64,000 bases of DNA, taken from positions 62,001-126,000 of the forward strand of contig NZ_CP121247.1 of assembly GCF_029632765.1 (NCBI RefSeq). The letters run 5' to 3'. Positions within the stretch are counted from its first letter, which is position 1, and each line of letters begins with the position of its first letter. Shown here in pieces: positions 9,597-20,457 of the stretch. Position numbers and translations under genes: made by a program. Under the pieces are notes generated by a model, which saw only the letters and a list, made by a program, of their open reading frames with translations, ran no database searches and was not told where the DNA came from. The stretch is from Arcanobacterium wilhelmae (GTDB taxonomy: Bacteria; Actinomycetota; Actinomycetes; Actinomycetales; Actinomycetaceae).

Positions 9597-10571
9597 ATGA
9601 TCCACCGTCCCCGCCGCCTGCGCACCACACCCGCAATGCGCGCCCTCGTACGCGAAGGCGCACTCACACCAGCGAACCTCATCTACCCGATGTTCGTGCG
9701 CGAAGGAATCAGCGAACCCACGCCGATTTCCGCGATGCCCGGCCAATACCAGCACACGCTCGAATCCCTCGCCGACGCCGCCCGCGAAGCGGTCGAGGCC
9801 GGCGTGGGTGGACTCATGCTTTTCGGCATCCCCGCACACACCGACCCCACCGGCTCACAAGCCACCTCGCCAGACGGCATCCTTAACCGCGGCCTGCGCG
9901 TACTGCGCGAAGCGGTCGGCGATCGTGCCGTAATCATCGCCGATCTGTGTCTCGACGAATTCACCAGTCACGGCCACTGCGGCGTGCTCGATTCTGAGGG
10001 CCGAGTGGACAACGACGCCACCCTCCCCATCTACGCCGAAATGGCGGTCCAACAGGCCAAAGCCGGCGCCCATATGCTCGGCCTGTCCGGCATGATGGAC
10101 GGCCAGGTGGCCGCCTGCCGCGCCGCCCTCGACGCCGCCGGCCACACCGACGTCGCCATCCTCTCCTACGCCGCCAAATATGCCTCCGGCTTCTACGGTC
10201 CCTTCCGCGAGGCCGTAGATTCCCAGCTTAAAGGCGACCGCCGCGCCTACCAGATGGACCCCGCAAACCGCGCCGAAGCCATGATCGAAGTGGAACTCGA
10301 CCTCGCCGAAGGCGCCGACGTCGTCATGGTCAAACCCGCCTCCCACTACCTCGACGTGGTGGCCGACGTCTCCGCCCAGATCGCCGCCCCCGTGGCCGCC
10401 TACCAGGTCTCCGGCGAATACTCGATGCTCGAAGCCGCCGCCGCAAACGGGTGGATCCAGCGCGAACGCCTCATCGCCGAATCGCTCACCTCCATCCACC
10501 GCGCCGGTGCGCGCATGATCGCCACCTACTGGGCGGTCGAAGCCGCACGCATGCTCCGAAACAGCCTGTGA
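9597..10571 (+). CDS. hemB: Delta-aminolevulinic acid dehydratase (porphobilinogen synthase)
   Basis: Condenses two 5-aminolevulinates to porphobilinogen. The 324-aa protein has the Schiff-base lysines in [16 protein letters not shown] and [12 protein letters not shown]. In the metal-site stretch [14 protein letters not shown] the first and third positions of the zinc-type Cys triad are Cys and the middle one is Asp, so this is a mixed C-D-C site. AGAAAGG precedes the chosen ATG. The 47-bp gap after hemD holds a copy of the dispersed motif. Confidence 0.97.
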   Translation: MIHRPRRLRTTPAMRALVREGALTPANLIYPMFVREGISEPTPISAMPGQYQHTLESLADAAREAVEAGVGGLMLFGIPAHTDPTGSQATSPDGILNRGLRVLREAVGDRAVIIADLCLDEFTSHGHCGVLDSEGRVDNDATLPIYAEMAVQQAKAGAHMLGLSGMMDGQVAACRAALDAAGHTDVAILSYAAKYASGFYGPFREAVDSQLKGDRRAYQMDPANRAEAMIEVELDLAEGADVVMVKPASHYLDVVADVSAQIAAPVAAYQVSGEYSMLEAAAANGWIQRERLIAESLTSIHRAGARMIATYWAVEAARMLRNSL

Positions 10572-10682
10572 TCGGCGCTCCTTGCTTCGGTGCAACGATC
10601 GTGTACTGAAAACTCCCCACAACCGAACCCAACTCAGCCCGCACACCCTACACCGGCGTCGGGAGAACGAAAGAAGGACAAC

Positions 10683-11972
10683 ATGACCAGCATCTTTGAG
10701 CGCGCCAAGCGCGTGATCCCCGGCGGCGTGGATTCGCCCGTTCGAGCGTTCGGCTCGGTAGGTGGCGCGCCCGTCTTCATTGAGCGCGCGGCCGGCCCGT
10801 ACGTGTACTCGGCGCAGCGCGAGTTCGTGGACCTCGTCGGCTCGTGGGGCCCGGCGCTCCTCGGGCACGCCCACCCGGAAGTTGTCGAGGTGGTGCGCGA
10901 GGCGGCGGCCAAGGGGCTGAGCTTCGGCGCGCCGACGGCGGCGGAGGTAGAACTCGCGGAAGTGGTGGCGGCGCGAGTGGCACCGGTGGAGAAGGTTCGC
11001 TTCGTTTCCACCGGCACCGAGGCCACGATGACGGCGATCCGTCTCGCACGTGGCTTCACCGGCCGCGACCTGATCGTGAAGTTCGCCGGCTGCTACCACG
11101 GGCACGAAGACGCGATGCTCGTGGCCGCAGGCTCGGGCGTGGCAACCTTCGGAATGAGCTCCTCGGCCGGCGTTCCCGCAGGTACCGCGGCTGACACGGT
11201 GGTGCTCCCATATAACGATCGCGACGCCGTCCGCGCGTTGTTCGCTGAGCATGGCGAGCGGATCGCTGGCATCATCACCGAGAGCGCGGCCGCCAACATG
11301 GGCGTAGTGGCGCCGCTACCCGGGTTCAATGCGTTCCTCAAGGAGCAGTGCGCGGCGGCGGGCGCGCTACTGATCGTGGACGAAGTGCTCACCGGTTTCC
11401 GCGTGAGCCCGGCCGGGTATTGGGGCCTCGAGCAGGCAGAACACCCGTACGAGCCCGACCTGTTTACCTTCGGCAAGGTGATTGGCGGCGGCATGCCGAT
11501 CGCTGCGCTCGGCGGCCGCGCCGACGTCATGGACTATCTCGCGCCGCTCGGACCGGTGTACCAGGCGGGCACGCTTTCCGGGAACCCGCTCGCGACGGCG
11601 GCCGGGCTCGCAACCCTGCATCTCGCCGACGCCGGTGTGTACGAGCGGATCAATGCGGCCTCGGCTGCGATCTCGGACGGGATCTCGGCCGCGCTCGCAG
11701 CCGAGGGCGTGACACACCATATTCAGCGCGCCGGCTCACTATTCTCCGTGCTCTTCGCCGAGGGCGAGGCGCACAACTACGAGGAAGTGGCCGCCCAGGA
11801 GCAGTTCCGCTACCCGCCGTTCTTCCACGCCTTCCTGGAGAATGGGGTGCACCTGCCGCCGTCGATCTTCGAGGCGTATTTCGTGTCGGCCACGCACTCG
11901 GACGAGATCGTCAACCGGATCCTCGAGGTAGCGCCGATCGCCGCGAAGGCCGCGGCCCAAGCCGCGGCGTGA
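10683..11972 (+). CDS. hemL: Glutamate-1-semialdehyde 2,1-aminomutase
   Basis: PLP enzyme converting glutamate-1-semialdehyde to 5-aminolevulinate. The 429-aa product has [12 protein letters not shown], the phosphate-binding [15 protein letters not shown], and the PLP lysine in [18 protein letters not shown]. The start has GAAAGAAGGAC before it. The 111-bp gap from hemB contains a motif copy (10653-10662) just before the ribosome-binding site. It completes the full haem set in this cluster. Confidence 0.97.
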   Translation: MTSIFERAKRVIPGGVDSPVRAFGSVGGAPVFIERAAGPYVYSAQREFVDLVGSWGPALLGHAHPEVVEVVREAAAKGLSFGAPTAAEVELAEVVAARVAPVEKVRFVSTGTEATMTAIRLARGFTGRDLIVKFAGCYHGHEDAMLVAAGSGVATFGMSSSAGVPAGTAADTVVLPYNDRDAVRALFAEHGERIAGIITESAAANMGVVAPLPGFNAFLKEQCAAAGALLIVDEVLTGFRVSPAGYWGLEQAEHPYEPDLFTFGKVIGGGMPIAALGGRADVMDYLAPLGPVYQAGTLSGNPLATAAGLATLHLADAGVYERINAASAAISDGISAALAAEGVTHHIQRAGSLFSVLFAEGEAHNYEEVAAQEQFRYPPFFHAFLENGVHLPPSIFEAYFVSATHSDEIVNRILEVAPIAAKAAAQAAA

Positions 11973-12023
11973 TGGCACGGCATGTGAGAAACTGGGGAGA
12001 GCACTGATTGAAAGGACACTCTC

Positions 12024-12692
12024 ATGGCACGCGAGCGAAGCGAACGCACCCAAAACTTTTTCTCCACGAAGAACAAGTGGACCTGGCATCCCATCTCGAT
12101 CCTTGTGGGTTTGGCGATGGCAGCGCTCGGCGTCGTCGTGATCGTCAAGCCCAACGCCACCCTCGACCTGGTGGCGATCATCGTGGGCGTTGTCCTGCTC
12201 GTTCGCGCGGTGCTCGAGGCTTTTACGTCGACGAAGGAGCTTGGCGCCGGCGATAAGTCCAGCGCAACCGTGGGCTACGTGATCGCCGGCGTGCTCGCGA
12301 TCGTCGGCGTGGTGATGCTGGCGCGTCCAGCGTTTGCCGTGAACGGCCTGTTTTACGTGATCTCCGTGCTCTTGATCCTCGATGCGCTGACGAACTTCAT
12401 TCGCCTGCGCCAGCTGTGGGTACACAACCCAGTGATGGCGGGCATCGCAGGACTGGCCGGAGTTGGCGCCGTCGCCGCATCCGTTCTGGTGCTCACGGAC
12501 TACCAGGCCAGCTGGTTCAGCCAGATCGTTGGCGTGGGCGTGGGCCTGTTCGCCCTCGGGCTCACCTACCTGATGTATGGGATCGCAGCCACTGGCATGG
12601 CTGGCCGGCGCACTTCGCCGCTGGAAGGAGAGGCCGCCGCCCGCACACTCGAGCAGCGGTCACGTGAAGAAGGTGGACACCCAACGCACTGA
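12024..12692 (+). CDS. HdeD-like (DUF308) integral membrane protein
   Basis: A 222-aa protein with six predicted hydrophobic helices in three pairs, for example ISILVGLAMAALGVVVIV and LVAIIVGVVLLVRAVLEAF, the repeat arrangement typical of the HdeD/DUF308 family (in E. coli a membrane protein of acid resistance). Cytosolic-type charged residues precede helix 1, and a short hydrophilic tail follows helix 6. AAAGGAC precedes the ATG. It lies about 50 bp downstream of hemL and may be transcribed with it. No function in haem metabolism can be claimed. Confidence 0.8.
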   Translation: MARERSERTQNFFSTKNKWTWHPISILVGLAMAALGVVVIVKPNATLDLVAIIVGVVLLVRAVLEAFTSTKELGAGDKSSATVGYVIAGVLAIVGVVMLARPAFAVNGLFYVISVLLILDALTNFIRLRQLWVHNPVMAGIAGLAGVGAVAASVLVLTDYQASWFSQIVGVGVGLFALGLTYLMYGIAATGMAGRRTSPLEGEAAARTLEQRSREEGGHPTH

Positions 12693-12728
12693 CACGTCGG
12701 CGTCCAAACGCTGACATCCCAACGCTGA

Positions 12729-12760
12729 ACGTGATGGCGGGGACGTCCCCGCCATCACGT
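12729..12760. terminator. 32-bp perfect palindrome, bidirectional terminator between convergent genes
   Basis: Each 16-bp half is the exact reverse complement of the other, centred on GAC|GTC. It lies between the convergent ends of the HdeD-like gene and the acetyltransferase. There is no long T-run, so termination on either strand is inferred from position and stem strength. Confidence 0.7.
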
Positions 12761-12780
12761 AACACAGCAAAATACTGTCT

Positions 12781-13407
12781 TTAACGTAACTCGAGGACCA
12801 TCACATTCGAGATGATGCCATCGTCGTAATCGACCTTCTCGCCCGTGGGGACGTAGCCGAACCCACGGTAAAAATCGACCAGCCAATCCATACAGTCGAT
12901 CCGGATCTGCTCCGCGCCGCGCTCGCGGGCGATACGTTCCACCTCGCGCACAATCCCCGCGCCGATCCCGTTTCCGGACAGGCGTGGGTCGCTCATCAGC
13001 GAGTGTGGATAGATCGCGTACACGCTCGGATCCCCGATCAGCTCGTCGCTCTCCTCGATCCGCACCGCGCCCACCGCTGTTTCGGGGCAAATTTCCGACG
13101 ACGCCGGTGCGCCGATGTTCGCTGGTTGCGGGCCCGCGTTGGTGAAGGCGGGGGAGCCAGGTAAGCCGGTGCGAGCCGAACCTCCGGCGCCAGCCGAGCC
13201 ACCGGCGTCGGGAAGTAGGCCCTCCACGCTCCCCGCACGCACTACCCACCACAAGCCGGCCGCAACCTGCTCCTCGATCTCCTCGGCGGGCAGGTGCTTC
13301 GCCAGCCACTGGTGGACGCCGCGCTCGCGCATCCACGCCTCGCGCGAGCGGCGGAGCGCAACGATAGCGGCGGTGTCGGACGGCAAAGCAGGGGAGATCT
13401 GAATCAT
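12781..13407 (-). CDS. GNAT-family N-acetyltransferase
   Basis: A 208-aa protein with the GNAT architecture: N-terminal strand-helix region (ISPALPSDTAAIVALRRSREAW), the acetyl-CoA loop as LMSDPRLSGNGIGAGIVREV, and a C-terminal DFYRGFGYVPTGE. Substrate unknown. About 50 Gly/Ala/Pro-rich residues (roughly 60-108) are inserted between the first and second halves of the domain and contain two dispersed-motif copies (13099-13110, 13202-13211). I preferred the ATG at 13407: a TATGAT -10 lies seven bases before it and TTCCGC 17 bp further up, so the mRNA may be leaderless. A GTG at 13464 is the alternative. Confidence 0.85.
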   Translation of the reverse strand: MIQISPALPSDTAAIVALRRSREAWMRERGVHQWLAKHLPAEEIEEQVAAGLWWVVRAGSVEGLLPDAGGSAGAGGSARTGLPGSPAFTNAGPQPANIGAPASSEICPETAVGAVRIEESDELIGDPSVYAIYPHSLMSDPRLSGNGIGAGIVREVERIARERGAEQIRIDCMDWLVDFYRGFGYVPTGEKVDYDDGIISNVMVLELR

Positions 13408-13460
13408 GGGGAAATCATAGGTGAGAAAGCGCTCCGGCGGAATGGCTACAAAGCGGCTCG

Positions 13461-14285
13461 TCACTCCGCGGACTTGAGCAGAATTAATTCTGCAAGCCTT
13501 TCCCTGAAGATCTTGCGTGCTTCTGCAAGCTCTTCCGGTGAAAGACGGCGTTTCTCAAACTTGCCGAGGGCACCGATGAAAGGTCGATCGTACTCCGCTG
13601 GGATACCTCCGGACGATTCGATGAGGGCCACAATCCCGGTCAATTCGGCGCGATCACGGTTTGCTAGCAAATTATCGACGATGGATTTCCATGGATCGGG
13701 GACACTCTCAGCCGGCACCTCAATGTATTGGTTCTCAGTATTTTCCAAACGGGTGAATACATGCTCAAACCACTGAGCGTTAAGCTCGGCAACAGTGTCT
13801 GCCTCCTGTCTCAATCCGTTGCTCATGTTCTTTTGGGTATCGCCGATGCCAAGAACATGAACACGAACGCCATAAGACTGGGCGATCGCCACACCCACAC
13901 GGATATCCTCATCGCCAGAAATAACAATTGCGTCAGAAATCGCGCGTTGACGCGCTAATTCGACAAGATCCGTGACAATGAGGGAATCTACACCCTTCTG
14001 TTGTCCGTGTCCGTTCATTACGCCGAGTCGCAGTTTTAGTGACGGGAGCTGCGATAACTCCGCTTGATCCGGAGTCATCCCTCCAGAAATAGGTGCGTCG
14101 TACCAGTAGACGCGAAGCAAATTGTTGGCGTCCGCCAGATCCTCCGCTTTCTGTTTCAGGTTCTCGAGCAATTTGCGTGGGTCTGTCAATCGGACGTTCG
14201 CACGATGTAAATTGGGGGACTCTATTGCTGTGAATCCTGCAGCGTAAAAATAGCCAGCATCGACAATGATTGCGTAGCGATCCAT
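13461..14285 (-). CDS. NYN-domain (PIN-like) predicted ribonuclease
   Basis: A 274-aa protein beginning DRYAIIVDAGYFYAAG, with acidic residues in the places expected for a NYN/PIN nuclease: VDAGYF, YWYDAPI, GVDSLIVTDLVELA and VISGDEDI. A charged, partly helical C-terminal ~90 residues follows the nuclease fold. AAGGAAAG precedes the ATG at 14285. The substrate is unknown; members of the family act on RNA. It runs leftward towards the acetyltransferase and is divergent from nrdF. Confidence 0.85.
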   Translation of the reverse strand: MDRYAIIVDAGYFYAAGFTAIESPNLHRANVRLTDPRKLLENLKQKAEDLADANNLLRVYWYDAPISGGMTPDQAELSQLPSLKLRLGVMNGHGQQKGVDSLIVTDLVELARQRAISDAIVISGDEDIRVGVAIAQSYGVRVHVLGIGDTQKNMSNGLRQEADTVAELNAQWFEHVFTRLENTENQYIEVPAESVPDPWKSIVDNLLANRDRAELTGIVALIESSGGIPAEYDRPFIGALGKFEKRRLSPEELAEARKIFRERLAELILLKSAE

Positions 14286-15624
<1,339 letters not shown>

Positions 15625-15665
15625 TCTGAACTGATGCTCAGCGTGGGGCTGAGCAATGCTCGGGA

Positions 15666-15696
15666 GGCGGGGCGCTCACTTGCTGAGCGCCCCGCC
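15666..15696 (+). terminator. Intrinsic terminator after nrdF
   Basis: A 13-bp perfect stem (GGCGGGGCGCTCA and its complement) with a 5-nt loop, followed by ATTTCTC. A smaller hairpin at about 15633-15655 precedes it. It separates nrdF from the fucose regulon. Confidence 0.75.
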
Positions 15697-15787
15697 ATTT
15701 CTCTGAAGTGGCTCCTGGGGTGGGGCGGGTGCGGGCACACCCGCCGACGCCGATCCTCTGCGATGGACCAAAAGACCTACAGCTGAG

Positions 15788-15801
15788 TGTTAGCGCTAAC
15801 A
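15788..15801. promoter_or_regulatory. LacI-type operator upstream of fucO
   Basis: The perfect palindrome TGTTAGCGCTAACA ends about 50 bp before the fucO start. The same core occurs at 18191-18206 before the second fucose operon. These are the obvious binding sites for the LacI-family regulator encoded between them. Confidence 0.85.
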
Positions 15802-15853
15802 TATCCTAGTTTTGTCCACAAAGACGTGGTTGGCCGAAAACTGAGGAGTAAAA

Positions 15854-17005
15854 ATGGTCTACCGGATGATTTTCAATCAGACAGGTTACTTTGGTCGCGG
15901 CGCGGTGAAGTCGATCCCCGTAGAGGCAAAGGCGCACGGTTTTACGAAGGCATTCGTCGTCACCGATCCCGTGCTGATCGAGGCTGGCGTGGTGAAGAAA
16001 ATTACCGACGTGCTCGACGAAGGCGGAATCTCATACGAGATTTTCGATAACGTGCAGCCGAACCCGCCGGTCGAGGCGATCCAGGACGGCGTGACGAAGT
16101 TCCGCGCGTCCGGCGCGGATTTCTTAATTGGCTTGGGTGGCGGTAGCCCGCAGGATACCTGCAAGGGTATCGGCATTGTGGTGGCAAACCCGGAGTTTGA
16201 GGACGTTCTCTCGCTTGAGGGTCTTTCGCCGACGAAGAACCCATCGGTTCCGATTTTTGGCGTGCCGACGACGGCGGGCACGGCTTCCGAGACGACGATC
16301 AATTACGTTGTGACCGACACGGAGAACAAGCGCAAGTTTGTGGCAGTGGACCCGCACGATATCCCGATCGTGGCATTCGTCGATCCGGACCTGACCGATT
16401 CGCAGCCGCGTAGCTTGAAGGTTGCCACCGGCCTCGACGCCCTCACCCACGCCGTCGAAAGCTACATCACGCCCGGCGCGTGGATCCTTTCGGATACCCT
16501 CTCGCTCCAGACAATCCGCATGATCGCGGCGAACCTGCGCAAGAGCGCCGACGGCGATGTGGAGGCTGGCGAGCAGATGGCCTACGCTTCGTACATCACG
16601 GGCATGGCGTACTCGAATGTGGGGCTCGGCCTGGTTCATGGCATGGCGCACCCGCTCGGTGGCCGCCTCGGGGTACCGCACGGCGTTGCGAACGGCATCC
16701 TGCTTGCGCCGGTGATGGACTACAACAAGGAGTTCTCGGGCGAAAAGTACCGCGATATTGCGGCCGCGTTCGGCGTGGAGAACGCCTACACTGGCGATCT
16801 TGAGGAGGTTCGCGACGCAGCAGTTCAGGCTGTTCGAGATCTGACGAAAGATCTGGGTAACCCCACCACGATTTCGGAGGTTGGCGCGACGGAAGCGGAT
16901 ATTGAGGCTTTGACGGCGGACGCCATCGCCGACGTCTGTACCCCTGGCAACCCGCGCAAGGCAACCGAAGAAGAGGTACGAGCGATCTACACCTCGCTTC
17001 TCTGA
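15854..17005 (+). CDS. fucO: Lactaldehyde reductase (iron-containing alcohol dehydrogenase)
   Basis: NAD(H)-linked reduction of L-lactaldehyde to L-1,2-propanediol, the redox sink of the fucose pathway. The 383-aa product is group III ADH: the NAD-binding GGGSPQDTCKGIG, and iron ligands Asp and His in GLDALTHAVESY plus two His in GLVHGMAHPLGGRLGVPHG. GAGGAG precedes the ATG, and a LacI-type operator lies just upstream. In this context the lactaldehyde comes from the 2-keto-3-deoxyfuconate aldolase at 21240. Confidence 0.93.
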   Translation: MVYRMIFNQTGYFGRGAVKSIPVEAKAHGFTKAFVVTDPVLIEAGVVKKITDVLDEGGISYEIFDNVQPNPPVEAIQDGVTKFRASGADFLIGLGGGSPQDTCKGIGIVVANPEFEDVLSLEGLSPTKNPSVPIFGVPTTAGTASETTINYVVTDTENKRKFVAVDPHDIPIVAFVDPDLTDSQPRSLKVATGLDALTHAVESYITPGAWILSDTLSLQTIRMIAANLRKSADGDVEAGEQMAYASYITGMAYSNVGLGLVHGMAHPLGGRLGVPHGVANGILLAPVMDYNKEFSGEKYRDIAAAFGVENAYTGDLEEVRDAAVQAVRDLTKDLGNPTTISEVGATEADIEALTADAIADVCTPGNPRKATEEEVRAIYTSLL

Positions 17006-17021
17006 TCGGCGCAAAATCTGG

Positions 17022-17092
17022 CGGATGTGCGCGCCTGTGTTAGCTCATCTCTTCGTTGAGAAAGTAGACTAACGAAAAGGCGCGCACATCCG
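17022..17092. terminator. Long hairpin between fucO and the LacI regulator
   Basis: A perfect 15-bp inverted repeat (17022-17036 and 17078-17092) encloses about 41 nt that can also pair internally (GTTAG with CTAAC, CTCA-TCTC region). There is no T-run. It may stop fucO transcription or act as a processing site upstream of the regulator gene. Confidence 0.6.
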
Positions 17093-17158
17093 TTGCGTGT
17101 TTTCAGGGCGGTGGCCCTGGTAATAATTTCGCGACGCAAGGTAAAAGGGGAGTCGGCG

Positions 17159-18157
17159 GTGGCTGGGCACGTTGTAATGGCGGATGTTGCGCGTTTGGCG
17201 GGTGTTTCGTCGCAAACCGTTTCGCGCGTGCTTTCGGGGAAGGCAACAGTTTCGCCTGGGACTCGCCAGAAGGTTGAGCGGGCGATCGAGGCACTGAACT
17301 ACCGGCCCAACTTTGCTGCGAGCGCCCTTGCTTCTGGTTCGTCTGCGATGGTTGGCGTGTTGATGTTGGGGAAGCTTTCCTTCGGCCGAGCTGATTCATA
17401 TCTGCAGCTCGTGCAGCTGCAGAGCGATTTGGGGAGCTTTGTGACAGCGCTGTCGGTGGATCCGACGGATTCGACGGCGCTTCGGCGTGCGGTGGATTTT
17501 TTTGTTGCCGCGAAGGCTCGTGCGATTGTTGTGATGGGGCAAAGTGTGCGTGCCGTTCGTGAGCTCAGCACCTATATCCAGATCCCGTGGGTTGCGGTGG
17601 TGAATGGCGAACTCCCGGAGGGACGTTTTGCGGCGGTTCAGTTGGAGCAGCGTGAGGCAACGACGGCGCTGCTCGGCCATCTCCGCTCGGTGAGTGGTGG
17701 CCCGATCGTCCATATTTCGCCTGGTGTTGAGGATATTGATGCGCATCTGAGGCGTGAAACCTATGTTGAGTTTTGTACCGCTCATGGCGTGGATCCCTTG
17801 GTGATCCGCGTGCCTGATTGGAGTGCAGATTCTGGTGAAGTGGGGGCATGTTCTCTTTCTGGCGTGAGTTTTGGCGCCGTTTTTGCGGCGAACGATTACC
17901 TTGCGTTGGGGGTGGCTCGAGGGCTTCGCAAGCGCGGCCTCGAACCTGGCCGCGATTATGCGCTCGCTGGGTTTGATGATACGCAGCTTGCTCAGCTTTC
18001 TTCCCCGGCCCTGACCACGGTTCGCCAGAATTATGATGTGTTAGCTCATGCTATTTCAAGCCAGATTGAGCGTGTGGTGCAGGGCGAAGAGGCGCCAACT
18101 GTGGTGCTGGAGAACAGCCTGGTGGTTCGAGAGTCCTCCGCTGGAAGCGCAAAGTAA
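17159..18157 (+). CDS. LacI-family transcriptional regulator of L-fucose catabolism
   Basis: A 332-aa repressor with an N-terminal helix-turn-helix (VVMADVARLAGVSSQTVSRV), the hinge region YRPNFAASALASG, and a periplasmic-binding-protein-like effector domain ending DYALAGFDDTQLAQLSSPAL. I chose the GTG at 17159 because AAAGGGGAG lies just before it; the TTG at 17093 has none and falls inside the preceding hairpin. It sits between two identical TGTTAGCGCTAACA operators, so it likely controls fucO and the 18286-23960 operon, with a pathway metabolite as inducer (inference). Confidence 0.9.
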   Translation: MAGHVVMADVARLAGVSSQTVSRVLSGKATVSPGTRQKVERAIEALNYRPNFAASALASGSSAMVGVLMLGKLSFGRADSYLQLVQLQSDLGSFVTALSVDPTDSTALRRAVDFFVAAKARAIVVMGQSVRAVRELSTYIQIPWVAVVNGELPEGRFAAVQLEQREATTALLGHLRSVSGGPIVHISPGVEDIDAHLRRETYVEFCTAHGVDPLVIRVPDWSADSGEVGACSLSGVSFGAVFAANDYLALGVARGLRKRGLEPGRDYALAGFDDTQLAQLSSPALTTVRQNYDVLAHAISSQIERVVQGEEAPTVVLENSLVVRESSAGSAK

Positions 18158-18190
18158 CGCATAAAACTACAAGTTCAGGAAATTCCCAGA

Positions 18191-18206
18191 ATGTTAGCGC
18201 TAACAT
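18191..18206. promoter_or_regulatory. LacI-type operator upstream of the fucose operon
   Basis: A 16-bp perfect palindrome, ATGTTAGCGCTAACAT, lies about 80 bp before the dehydratase start. A possible -10 (TAGCAT, 18224-18229) follows at promoter-like distance, so repressor binding would block RNA polymerase. The 14-bp core equals that at 15788-15801. Confidence 0.85.
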
Positions 18207-18285
18207 TTGGGAGAGTTTCGGCGTAGCATGGATCACAAGCAAGGGCGAACCCCCTTGAAACCGGCATGAGAAAGGCAACGACGCC

Positions 18286-19572
18286 ATGACTCGAATTACG
18301 GCTGTCAAAACTTATGATCTGCGCTTCCCAACCTCGAATACGCTCTCGGGTTCGGATGCGATGAACAAGGACCCGGACTACTCATCCGCATACGTCGAAG
18401 TGAGTACCGACGCGGATGACGGCATCACCGGTGTCGGCTTCGTGTTCACTATCGGACGCGGAAACGACATCGTGTGTGCAGCAATCGACACAATGGCACA
18501 CGCGCTTGTGGGGCGAAACGTGGAGGAGCTCCTGGACAACATGCGCATCGCCTGGGATCTGCTTGTCCATGATTCGCAACTCCGTTGGCTTGGCCCGGAA
18601 AAGGGCGTGGCACACATGGCGATCGGCGCGCTCCTTTCCGCTCTCTGGGACATCAAGGCGAAGCGTGCCGGCAAGCCCCTGTGGAGGTTGCTCGGCGAGA
18701 TGGAACCCGAGGAACTCGTTTCCACACTCGATTTCCGTTACCTTACCGACGCGCTCCGGCCCGAAGAAGCCATTGACATCCTCCGCGATGGTCAGCGTGG
18801 AAAGCAGGAGCGTATCGCGAACCTGCTTGAGGTGGGCTACCCGGGTTACTCGACAGCGGCCGGCTGGCTCGGCTACTCGGATGAAAAGATGATCCGGATC
18901 GCCAAGGAAGAAACCCAGGGCAAAGGCTTCACACTGATCAAGCTGAAGGTGGGCCAGAATATCGACGATGATCTTCGCCGTCTCGCCCTTGCCCGCGAAG
19001 CGATTGGCCCAGATGTACGCCTCGCGGTCGATGCGAACCAAGTGTGGGACGTTCCGCAGGCAATCGAGTGGATTAACGCATTCCACGAGTATGACCTCGC
19101 CTGGGTGGAAGAGCCCACCTCTCCCGACGACGTCCTCGGGCACGCAACAATCGCCCGCGCAATCGATCCGATCCCAGTGGCAACCGGCGAGCAGATGCAA
19201 AACCGTGTGCTGTACAAGCAGTACCTGCAGGCCAACGCGTTCGGGATCATGCAGATTGATGCTACGCGAGTGGCCGGCCCGCAAGAGCTTGTGCTCGAAT
19301 ACCTCCTCGCCGCGAAGTTCGGCAAGCCAGTGTGCCCCCACGCCGGCGGTGTGGGCCTGTGCGAGGCTGTCGCCCATTTCGCCATGTTCGATTACGTTGC
19401 GGTCTCCGGCACCACCGAGGGTCGAGTGATCGAGTACGTGGACAACCAGCACGAACATTTCGTTCACCCCACCGAGATTCGAAACGGCAACTATGTTGCC
19501 CCGACGGCGCCCGGCAACGGCACCGACATGACTCTCGAAACCGCTCGAAAGTACGTGTACCAAGGAAACTGA
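18286..19572 (+). CDS. L-fuconate dehydratase (enolase superfamily)
   Basis: Dehydrates L-fuconate to 2-keto-3-deoxy-L-fuconate. The 428-aa protein is of the mandelate-racemase group. The fuconate-dehydratase loop GYPGYSTAAGWLGYSDEK, the base-bearing LIKLKVGQN, the metal ligands in AVDANQVWD and WVEEPTSPDD, and the C-terminal CPHAGGVGLCE all match the family. First gene of the operon driven from the operator at 18191. Confidence 0.93.
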   Translation: MTRITAVKTYDLRFPTSNTLSGSDAMNKDPDYSSAYVEVSTDADDGITGVGFVFTIGRGNDIVCAAIDTMAHALVGRNVEELLDNMRIAWDLLVHDSQLRWLGPEKGVAHMAIGALLSALWDIKAKRAGKPLWRLLGEMEPEELVSTLDFRYLTDALRPEEAIDILRDGQRGKQERIANLLEVGYPGYSTAAGWLGYSDEKMIRIAKEETQGKGFTLIKLKVGQNIDDDLRRLALAREAIGPDVRLAVDANQVWDVPQAIEWINAFHEYDLAWVEEPTSPDDVLGHATIARAIDPIPVATGEQMQNRVLYKQYLQANAFGIMQIDATRVAGPQELVLEYLLAAKFGKPVCPHAGGVGLCEAVAHFAMFDYVAVSGTTEGRVIEYVDNQHEHFVHPTEIRNGNYVAPTAPGNGTDMTLETARKYVYQGN

Positions 19573-19579
19573 CACTCTC

Positions 19580-19608
19580 GCCGACGCCGGTGTGTGGCCG
19601 GCGTCGGC
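19580..19608. repeat. Inverted pair of the dispersed motif between two fucose genes
   Basis: GCCGACGCCGG (19580-19590) and its exact complement (19598-19608) are 7 bp apart and form a GC-rich hairpin eight bases after the dehydratase stop. It could attenuate or stabilise transcript ends within the operon. Confidence 0.85.
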
Positions 19609-19651
19609 ACCTCAACAAAATTTTCCAACAAGAAAAACAAAGGAGTTTTTC

Positions 19652-20449
19652 ATGGACCTGCATCTGACCGACAAAGTTTTTATCGTCACCGGCGCTTTCA
19701 AGGGTATCGGTAAGGGAATCGCACTGCAGCTAGCACGCGAGGGCGCGGTGGTTGTGGCGATTTCGCGCGATTCAAAGGGCACCTCGCTTCCGGCTTATGT
19801 GGAAGAAATCTCTGCCATCACGGACCGCCACGCAGAGTACGTTTTCGATCTGGGTGAGACCGAAAAGATCGGGCCGACCATCGACGAAGTGTACGCCACA
19901 TACGGGCGAATCGATGGAATCGTGAACAACGCTGGTGTGAACGATAACAAGGATCTTGAGAGTACGTCGTGGCAGGATTTTGAGGCGTCGCTCCACTACA
20001 ACCTCACCCACTACTACGAAACCGTGCACGCCGCCGTCGGGTATCTGAAAGAATCCAAGGGCGCCGTGCTCAATATCGGATCGAAGACTGCCCTCACCGG
20101 CCAGGGCAAGACCAGCGCATACGCGGCAGCAAAGGGAGCCATCCTCGGCCTCACTCGCGAATGGGCTGCGGCGCTGGTAAAAGACGAAGTGCGTGTGAAC
20201 GCCATCGTCGTGGCAGAATCGTGGACCCCGCTTTACGCCGACTGGATCAAAACTTTCGGAGATAAGGAAGCGCAGGATGCGCGCCTGAAGGTCATCACCG
20301 ACAAGATCCCGCTCGGCCACCGCATGACCTCCACCGAAGAAATCGCCGATACCGCGGTGTTCCTGCTCTCTGATCGTTCCTCGCACACCACGGGCCAGTG
20401 GGTGAATGTGGACGGCGGCTACATCAACCTCGATCGCGCGCTGGACTAG
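19652..20449 (+). CDS. Short-chain dehydrogenase, probable L-fucose dehydrogenase
   Basis: A 265-aa classical SDR: the NAD(P)-binding GAFKGIGKGIA, NNAG, and the catalytic Tyr/Lys in SAYAAAKGA with Ser in NIGSKTALTG. In the operon the missing step is oxidation of L-fucose to L-fucono-lactone, so this role is inferred; 2-keto-3-deoxyfuconate dehydrogenase is the alternative, but the aldolase downstream makes that step unnecessary. AAGGAG lies 6 bp before the ATG. Confidence 0.85.
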   Translation: MDLHLTDKVFIVTGAFKGIGKGIALQLAREGAVVVAISRDSKGTSLPAYVEEISAITDRHAEYVFDLGETEKIGPTIDEVYATYGRIDGIVNNAGVNDNKDLESTSWQDFEASLHYNLTHYYETVHAAVGYLKESKGAVLNIGSKTALTGQGKTSAYAAAKGAILGLTREWAAALVKDEVRVNAIVVAESWTPLYADWIKTFGDKEAQDARLKVITDKIPLGHRMTSTEEIADTAVFLLSDRSSHTTGQWVNVDGGYINLDRALD

Positions 20450-20457
20450 GCCGTGCC

